Positions 58,668-64,000 of a DNA stretch of 64,000 bases are shown in pieces (position 1 is the stretch's first letter; each line of letters starts with the position of its first letter). Source of the stretch: Butyrivibrio sp. Lineage in GTDB: Bacteria > Bacillota > Clostridia > Lachnospirales > Lachnospiraceae. The notes under the pieces are model-generated. The model was given only the letters and a program-made list of their open reading frames with translations. It was not told the DNA's origin and did no database searches. The stretch lies in assembly GCA_015056575.1 (NCBI GenBank), contig SVGA01000012.1:1-64000 (forward strand). The letters run 5' to 3'. The position numbers and the translations under genes were made by a program.

Positions 58668-59720
58668 TTATTTATATACCACTTCTCTTTGCATATAGAA
58701 GCTGAAGAGGAACAGAATACAGTCCACAGGTATCTTGATCAGGGTCTCGGGGACCATGGGAAGCGCTCCGCAGATGGCGCTCACCAGACCTCCGCTTGCC
58801 AGCATGATGAACACCGCCAGGAAAAAGTACTTAACCGCCGCTCTCTTTTTACTGCCCTTGCCCTTAAACACTACCCTGTAGTTGACTAAGAAGTTATAGA
58901 TCGCCGAGATGACTCTGGCCAGGATCGTAGAGAGCATGATATATCCTATGGCCACAGACACATTCCTGAAAGCCGCACAGAATACGGTAAACAGCACGAT
59001 ATCCACAAGTGCCGAGGACATGGACGAAAACAGAAACTTAAAGAATATCGCATATATCCTGATGGAATCACTTATGGGATTGAAGTGACTGGACTTATTC
59101 TCCTCAAGATAGATTGTCTTAATGGGCACCTCAAGGATCTTTATCCCAAGCTCTTTGGCGTCCAGGAGCATATTGGTCTCAAACTCAAACCTCTCCCCCT
59201 TCTCGGTCAAAAGAGCCTTCATAAACTCCGAAGATATCCCTCGCAGCCCTGTCTGGGTGTCGCTGATGCTCATGCCCGTAAGAAGTTTCATAACTTGGCT
59301 GGTGGTCTTATTTCCAAACACCGACCTTGCAGGGATCCCCGACTGGTTAAAGTCCCTCACTCCAAGGATCAGCGCATCGGGATTTTCAAAAAGGGCTTCA
59401 ATGCACTTTCTAATGTCCTCCGGGGTGTGCTGTCCGTCTGAATCCGCGGTCACAACACCGACAAGTCCCGGGTACTCCGTAAGGCAATAGTTGAAGGCAG
59501 TCTTTAAGCCTCTGCCCTTGCCCATGTTCACCGCATGAACCAGGACCTTTGCCCCAAGCTCTCTCACCTTGTCAAATATCTCCCCGTATTTTTCGGGAAA
59601 AGAGCCGTCATCTACCACCACTATGGGGCCTATACCCGCAGCATTTAAGTCTTCCGTAAGCTTTATCAGTTTCTCATCCGGCTCGTAGGCCGGGATTATA
59701 ACAGGTATCATTTTCTCCAT
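58668..59720 (-). CDS. GT2 glycosyltransferase fused to a GtrA-like membrane domain
   Basis: A 350-aa protein. Residues 1-220 are a family 2 glycosyltransferase of the polyprenyl-phosphate-sugar synthase type: VVVDDGS (34-40), the metal-binding DSDGQ (93-97), QTGLRGI and ERFEFETNML. Residues about 225-350 hold four TM helices like GtrA, which moves lipid-linked sugars across the membrane. A fused enzyme plus flippase would make and present lipid-linked sugar. Its start lies 1 bp after the stop of the GT-C-like gene, so the two are coupled. It probably serves surface-polymer decoration and is not visibly linked to the CIS. Confidence 0.88.
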   Translation of the reverse strand: MEKMIPVIIPAYEPDEKLIKLTEDLNAAGIGPIVVVDDGSFPEKYGEIFDKVRELGAKVLVHAVNMGKGRGLKTAFNYCLTEYPGLVGVVTADSDGQHTPEDIRKCIEALFENPDALILGVRDFNQSGIPARSVFGNKTTSQVMKLLTGMSISDTQTGLRGISSEFMKALLTEKGERFEFETNMLLDAKELGIKILEVPIKTIYLEENKSSHFNPISDSIRIYAIFFKFLFSSMSSALVDIVLFTVFCAAFRNVSVAIGYIMLSTILARVISAIYNFLVNYRVVFKGKGSKKRAAVKYFFLAVFIMLASGGLVSAICGALPMVPETLIKIPVDCILFLFSFYMQREVVYK

Positions 59721-59721
59721 A

Positions 59722-61563
59722 TCAGTAATCCAATCCGCTTACGCTGTATATTTGTCCGGATCTGTATCCTTCATCCTTAAGAAGCTCCCCAAAGAGAGCA
59801 TCAGTCTCTTTTCCCGGGTCCTCAACATAGAAATACTCAGCGTGGCTTTCCTTCATCTTCCTTATAATAGAATCTTTGTTGTCATCTGCTGACCACACGT
59901 CATACACCAGTGCCGCAGGACAGGCCTCCTTGCTGATATAGGCGTTGTGGACATAGGAATTGTTCTTGGGATCCCTAAGGATCAGAACCCGCTTTCCCCA
60001 ATACCTTCTGTCACTCACCGCAGCTGCGATACGTCTGCCCTCATCTGTCACCATGTCATAGACATAGTCCTTATCCTCCTGCAGGCTAAGCCTGTATCCG
60101 ATCAAATGTGTATACACGCCGCTGTAATCCGCTGTCAGAGCTATAAACAAAGCCCATATCCCGGCTACAGCCATAATGCTCTTAGTCCCCTTCTCAAAGC
60201 CCCTATCAAAAGATATACCGAATAACAGATACGCCGTTCCCAGGGTAAAGGGTGCGCAGTACCTGGCGATGGACAAAGACATGGCATAGGCATCAAGATA
60301 CTGATCCTCGGTCCCGAATATGGAAATATGGGCCAGGAAAATGATGCCGTAGGCGATGACTCCGGTGACGGCGGTAAAAGCAATAAGCTTTCTCATCTCT
60401 TTTCCCGTGATGAATCTTCTTGCCCCAAGCACAATGATAGCTGCAAATATCAAAGCCACGGCGCAGCCCGCCGAAATATCAAGAGTAATGTTCCTGTCGC
60501 CGTGCATGGGCCAAAAAAGGAAGGCTTCTGCATAATACCTCATCTTATCAAGAGTATTATCCGGTGCGGTGAAATTCCCCGAGGCAGCCATCCTGATCCC
60601 GGCTCCCGTAAGCTTCGCCACTCTCCTGTTCATAAGACACAGTATGAGCCAGCTTCCGTACACCGCTGCCCCAAAGGCTCCGGAAAAGAAAATACCCTTT
60701 CCCTTTGGCGCAAAAATAATATAGAAGATAAGGGCAAAGACTGCCCATTCAATCCCAACGGATTTAGTAAGAAGCAGCACCGATACGTAAAGAGCTATCC
60801 TTATATAATAGTAGGTCCTGTCGGTACCGTTAAAATCATATATGGAAAGAAGAAGGGCTCCGTACACGATTCCCATAGTGATGTCTGCAGGAGTTCCGTA
60901 GTAGATCATGCCATTGAAGATGCCGCTAAAAAGCATCAGTGCGCCAAACATAAGCACCGACAAAAGAAGGCCGGCCGCTTTTGAAAGCTTTGCGGATGCC
61001 TCTTTTACCTTGGAAAGAAGAGGCATGAGGAATACGGTGTTTAGGGCAAAATAACCCGTAAACTGAAGGCTCTCCCTGTATCTTACGGGGCTTAACTGCA
61101 AAAACAGCCATTTGGCAAGTGAAGTAACCGGCGGATAATCCCCGAACTCAGGAGATGCATTGCCGTATTTTCCCGGGAACCCGCCCATAAAGTACAGCTG
61201 CTTGGCATCCGAGGACCAGTAGTTGATGTCGTCCCACCAGGTAAAGACCCGCTGCCCTGTCATAAAACCGACAAAGATAACGGTTGCCGTAAGCAAAACC
61301 ATCTCGATGGAGAATATATTTCTTAAATAAACCTGTATCCTGCCGGCTTCCTTCTTATAGAAGAGATCCGCCGACACATAACCTATGTAAACCAGAGAAG
61401 CCGCTCCCACAAGTTCAAGGTGCCCTGCATAGGCAAAGGCATACAGCACAAGCAAAAGAGCTGCCGCCGAAACCGAAGCGGTCTGAGAAATATTTTTTTT
61501 AAATTTGTCCGCAAGTCTTGCGGAAAGCAGGAAATATGCCGATATAGTAGACAGAAACACCAT
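59722..61563 (-). CDS. Polytopic GT-C-like membrane protein
   Basis: A 613-aa protein with a dozen or more TM helices. An early extracytoplasmic loop holds FTWWDDINYWSSDAKQLYF, with acidic residues where GT-C glycosyltransferases have their catalytic Asp. The C-terminal about 100 residues form a soluble domain (KRVLILRDPKNNSYVHN). GT-C enzymes transfer sugar from a lipid carrier, which fits the coupled GT2-GtrA gene. I chose ATG 61563, with AAGGA upstream; a longer in-frame reading would include the predicted promoter. The exact sugar and acceptor are unknown. Confidence 0.78.
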   Translation of the reverse strand: MVFLSTISAYFLLSARLADKFKKNISQTASVSAAALLLVLYAFAYAGHLELVGAASLVYIGYVSADLFYKKEAGRIQVYLRNIFSIEMVLLTATVIFVGFMTGQRVFTWWDDINYWSSDAKQLYFMGGFPGKYGNASPEFGDYPPVTSLAKWLFLQLSPVRYRESLQFTGYFALNTVFLMPLLSKVKEASAKLSKAAGLLLSVLMFGALMLFSGIFNGMIYYGTPADITMGIVYGALLLSIYDFNGTDRTYYYIRIALYVSVLLLTKSVGIEWAVFALIFYIIFAPKGKGIFFSGAFGAAVYGSWLILCLMNRRVAKLTGAGIRMAASGNFTAPDNTLDKMRYYAEAFLFWPMHGDRNITLDISAGCAVALIFAAIIVLGARRFITGKEMRKLIAFTAVTGVIAYGIIFLAHISIFGTEDQYLDAYAMSLSIARYCAPFTLGTAYLLFGISFDRGFEKGTKSIMAVAGIWALFIALTADYSGVYTHLIGYRLSLQEDKDYVYDMVTDEGRRIAAAVSDRRYWGKRVLILRDPKNNSYVHNAYISKEACPAALVYDVWSADDNKDSIIRKMKESHAEYFYVEDPGKETDALFGELLKDEGYRSGQIYSVSGLDY

Positions 61564-61596
61564 AATATGCGCATCCTTATTTTTTATACAAGAATT

Positions 61597-61625
61597 ATGA
61601 TAATATAACGGACCCGGGGTTGCAA
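61597..61625 (-). promoter_or_regulatory. Promoter of the GT-C / GT2-GtrA pair
   Basis: TTGCAA (61625-61620) and TATCAT (61602-61597) are 17 bp apart. The expected start is about 61590, 27 nt before the chosen ATG. It is divergent to the promoter at 61670-61697. Confidence 0.5.
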
Positions 61626-61669
61626 TTTCTAAATAAATCATAAATTCTCGGAAATTTGTAATAAATCAA

Positions 61670-61697
61670 TTGACATTTGATTTTTATTTAGTATTAT
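61670..61697 (+). promoter_or_regulatory. Promoter of the FliD-like gene
   Basis: A perfect TTGACA (61670-61675) and TATTAT (61692-61697) are 16 bp apart in an AT-rich region. This is a housekeeping-type promoter, not the flagellar sigma-28 type. The leader to the ATG at 61802 is about 97 nt and ends in a strong GGAGG. Confidence 0.65.
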
Positions 61698-61801
61698 GAA
61701 GGTAACTAAACGTGGCTTTATTTGCCCTCGTACGACTGATACCAATGGAATGGTAGAAGATTTAACGCGTACGGATATCACGGAAGAAAGGAGGGGCATT
61801 T

Positions 61802-63103
61802 ATGGCAGGCATTTCTTTAAATGGCGCTTATAACCATTTCATACAAGACTATGTATCCAAAGATGTGACACAGGCCGACGCTCATCGTAAAGATGAGCTT
61901 AGAGATGTGTACAAATCTATTGCCAGGATCAACAAGAAGTCCCCTCTTTATCTGCTCACGGATGATGACGTTTCCCGCAATGATGCGATTGACATAAAAG
62001 AGAAAGCCCGTCAGCTTCAGGGTGATATTATGAAGCTGGGTGGACAGGCTGACAGATCCTCCCTCAATCATTCTTCTGCTTTTACAACCGACGAAGACAA
62101 GGTTCAGGCATCCTATATCGGCGATTCTCCGGATCAGGATATCGGCAATATAGGTTTTGATATTGAAGTTTCTTCACTGGCGCAAAGTCAGGTGAACAGA
62201 GGCAGATTCCTTCCCAAGGATTCTTCTTCTCTTCCCGCAGATAACTACGCATTTGATGTAAGGGTCAATGAACAGGAATATGAATTCCAGTTCGGCATCT
62301 ATACCACCGACAGGAATATAGACATACAGCAAAAGCTTGAGAAGCTGATCAATAAAGCGGGCATAGGCATCAGCGCCTCCGTTATAGAGGATGGCGGCCG
62401 TTCAGCCATAGAGATCACTTCCACCCACACGGGACTTAAGACCGGTCAGACCAGCCAGTTTGAGATCTATGAATCCTCCAGCGGGCTCGCAACCGGAAGT
62501 GTTGAATATCTCGGACTTAACATGGTGGCGGCTCCCGCAGCCAACGCCCACTTCACATTAAACGGCGAAGAGAAGGTTGCAGTATCCAATCATTTCACCG
62601 TAGGCGGTAAGTTCGATATCAACCTTAAATCCGTTACGGATGAAGCAAGTCCCATCCATGTAGGGATCAAGCGGGATAATGAAGCTCTTATCGGACATGT
62701 ATCCTCCCTGGTTGAAGCCTACAATAAGTTTGTTGAGGATGCAGGTGGTATAGAAGATTCCAAGTTCAAGAGCTCCAAACTTAAATCGGAGCTTATAGGT
62801 CTTGCCCAGCAGCATCTGGCCAATTCCGAAGATATAGGGATCAGGCTTGAAGGAAACGGAAGCCTTTCCATAGATGAGGAACTTTTAAAACAAGCTGTTG
62901 AAAGCAGTGCAAGTTCGGCTTCTCTTGATCCGGTAAACAAATTCGCGTCAGCTCTTATAGATAAAGCCAAAGATATATCGGTTGACCCCATGAAATATGT
63001 TGACAGGCCTGTCGTAAATTACAAAAATCCCGACAGCCGCGACACAAATAACCCGTATATCACAAGCGAATACTCAGGCATGATGTTCAACAACTACTGC
63101 TGA
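61802..63103 (+). CDS. FliD-like (hook-associated protein 2-like) protein
   Basis: A 433-aa protein with no signal peptide. The central part carries FliD/flagellin-like segments: NIGFDIEVSSLAQSQVNRG, a QKLEKLINKAGIGISASVIE helix-strand unit, TLNGEEKVAVSNHFTVGGKF and a helical VSSLVEAYNKFVEDAG. FliD caps the flagellar filament. The protein lacks the usual N-terminal GLGSGLDVDSIV start and ends in a short unusual tail (MMFNNYC). No other flagellar gene is present, and the promoter is housekeeping type. It may be a divergent FliD paralogue. It is the only convincing plus-strand gene in the window. Confidence 0.7.
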   Translation: MAGISLNGAYNHFIQDYVSKDVTQADAHRKDELRDVYKSIARINKKSPLYLLTDDDVSRNDAIDIKEKARQLQGDIMKLGGQADRSSLNHSSAFTTDEDKVQASYIGDSPDQDIGNIGFDIEVSSLAQSQVNRGRFLPKDSSSLPADNYAFDVRVNEQEYEFQFGIYTTDRNIDIQQKLEKLINKAGIGISASVIEDGGRSAIEITSTHTGLKTGQTSQFEIYESSSGLATGSVEYLGLNMVAAPAANAHFTLNGEEKVAVSNHFTVGGKFDINLKSVTDEASPIHVGIKRDNEALIGHVSSLVEAYNKFVEDAGGIEDSKFKSSKLKSELIGLAQQHLANSEDIGIRLEGNGSLSIDEELLKQAVESSASSASLDPVNKFASALIDKAKDISVDPMKYVDRPVVNYKNPDSRDTNNPYITSEYSGMMFNNYC

Positions 63104-63183
63104 GTATAGCGCTTTAAGCTGATCTGCTGCAGCAGATACGGCTTGAAATGATATAGTTGCCGATGAGCGTTTCGGCAACACAA

Positions 63184-63214
63184 AATGCCCCGGGCGTCAT
63201 CTGCCCGGGGCATT
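63184..63214. terminator. Strong bidirectional terminator
   Basis: AATGCCCCGGGC and GCCCGGGGCATT form a perfect 12-bp GC-rich stem with a 7-nt loop, flanked by T-rich sequence on the plus side (ATTATTATTG) and A-rich on the other. It lies between the convergent FliD-like gene and glf and should end both. Confidence 0.88.
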
Positions 63215-63236
63215 ATTATTGTCCTAAATATCCGTG

Positions 63237-64000
63237 TTACTGCATCCTGCTCATATCAAGGGCTGCTCTTATAACCTGATCCATGTTGTAGTACTTGTAC
63301 TGTCCAAGTCTTCCCCCAAAGAGAATATCGGGATATTCCCCGGCAAGCTCAGTATATTTCTCATAGAGACTGTTGTTGGTCTCATCATTCATGGGATAAT
63401 AGGGCTCATCTCCGATCTTCCAGGTTGCGGGATATTCATAGGTGATGATGGTTCCCTTGCCCTTGCCGTACTCAAAGTGCTTGTGCTCGATGATCCTGGT
63501 GTAAGGGATCTGCCTCTCGGTGTAGTTAACCACCGCGTTGCCCTGGAAATTATCCGTATCCGGAAGTTCTTTGGTCTCAAACTTAAGAGATCTGTACTCC
63601 AAAGTCCCAAGCTGATAGCCAAAAAACTCATCGATCATGCCGGTAAAGAGGATTTTGTCAAAGCTGTCGCCGGATACCGATTCGAAAGGCCTTGCCGGCA
63701 GCTTGCCCTCCATTTTAACAAAATCATAGTAGTCTGTTCCGGTCTTCACCGTAATGCTGCCCTTATGACTTGTAAGGAGTTTCTCTATAACCGCAGTATA
63801 GCCCCCTTCCGGGATTCCCTGATAGCGGTCGTTGAAATAATTGTTGTCATAAATAAATCTCATGGGAAGTCTCTTGATGATAAAGGCAGGAAGATCCTTG
63901 CAGTCTCTTCCCCACTGCTTCTCTGTGTACCCCTTCACCAGCTTTTCATAGATATCTCTTCCCGCAAGACTGAGAGCCTGCTCTTCAAGGTTCTCGGGCT
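63237..64000 (-). CDS. glf: UDP-galactopyranose mutase (C-terminal part, cut by window edge)
   Basis: The frame is open to the window end at its 5' side. It matches the C-terminal two thirds of Glf, the flavoenzyme that converts UDP-galactopyranose to UDP-galactofuranose for surface glycans. Landmarks are NLEEQALSLAGRDIYEKL, VKGYTEKQWGRDCKDLPAF, NNYFNDRYQGIPEGGYT, the active-site arginine region in YTERQIPYTRIIEHKHF, and GRLGQYKYYNMDQVI near the end. The N-terminal FAD-binding region lies outside the window. It fits with the polysaccharide genes nearby. Confidence 0.95.
   Translation of the reverse strand, partial: PENLEEQALSLAGRDIYEKLVKGYTEKQWGRDCKDLPAFIIKRLPMRFIYDNNYFNDRYQGIPEGGYTAVIEKLLTSHKGSITVKTGTDYYDFVKMEGKLPARPFESVSGDSFDKILFTGMIDEFFGYQLGTLEYRSLKFETKELPDTDNFQGNAVVNYTERQIPYTRIIEHKHFEYGKGKGTIITYEYPATWKIGDEPYYPMNDETNNSLYEKYTELAGEYPDILFGGRLGQYKYYNMDQVIRAALDMSRMQ

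Noticed and set aside
61696-61801. Small plus-strand frame starting near the -10 of the FliD-like gene
   Set aside because: It has no ribosome-binding site, its ATG overlaps the promoter, and it runs out of frame into the FliD-like gene.

Overview
The window is bacterial, moderate in GC and gene-dense; no gene-free stretch exceeds 300 bases. The ribosomal/translocase block rpmG-secE-nusG-rplK, the Shine-Dalgarno-rich starts, the monoderm-style exported proteins, a FliD-like protein and a glf gene fit a Firmicute of the Lachnospiraceae (Butyrivibrio-like). The genus is an inference, since no 16S is present. Almost everything lies on the minus strand, so transcription runs from high to low coordinates.

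Right edge (58.6-64 kb): surface-polysaccharide genes. These are a partial UDP-galactopyranose mutase (glf), a plus-strand FliD-like protein closed by a strong bidirectional terminator, a large polytopic GT-C-like membrane protein and a GT2-GtrA fusion.

Cargo block (47.9-58.6 kb): a 1080-aa protein with a PI3/4-kinase/Fam20-like kinase signature, a 966-aa protein with a hydrophobic hairpin near its C-terminus, three GNAT-fold proteins placed beside these large proteins, a small chaperone-like protein and a 7TM protein with a degenerate GGDEF-like domain. A hairpin overlapping the last stop codon may end this unit.

Core block (12.1-47.8 kb): a contractile injection system (CIS). It opens with proteins not usual in free eCIS particles: a 618-aa CIS-associated protein, a pseudokinase-TM protein resembling EssB, a sensor with a degenerate nucleotide-cyclase domain, a membrane MORN-repeat protein, a TolC-like exported protein and a 935-aa exported protein. 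The machine follows: DUF4255 terminator, a hypothetical, DUF4280 PAAR-like tip, sheath, tube, two small assembly proteins, a second tube-like protein with a repeat extension, a coiled-coil tape-measure candidate, two CIS_tube hub proteins, a VgrG split into gp27-like and gp5-like genes, gp25, two baseplate-J-like proteins and a tail protein I. Then come a STAS protein, an FtsE-like ATPase, a membrane HATPase protein, an SH3b protein, a small hypothetical and the AAA+ ATPase.

Left block (1.4-12.1 kb): a promoter followed by a terminator-like attenuator leads into a 1690-aa surface protein, a GNAT protein translationally coupled to it, and an 870-aa helical cargo candidate. A separate extended -10 promoter drives a 55-aa double-glycine-leader-like peptide and a membrane SpoIIE-type phosphatase. 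Only 8 bp separate that gene from the rpmG promoter, and an L1-binding-site mimic precedes rplK.

The reading I favour is a cell-anchored CIS of a monoderm bacterium, with its own envelope proteins, a partner-switch-like signalling set, and cargo proteins that each have a GNAT-fold neighbour. The structural part is well supported. The anchoring, signalling and cargo roles are inferred from domains and neighbourhood.
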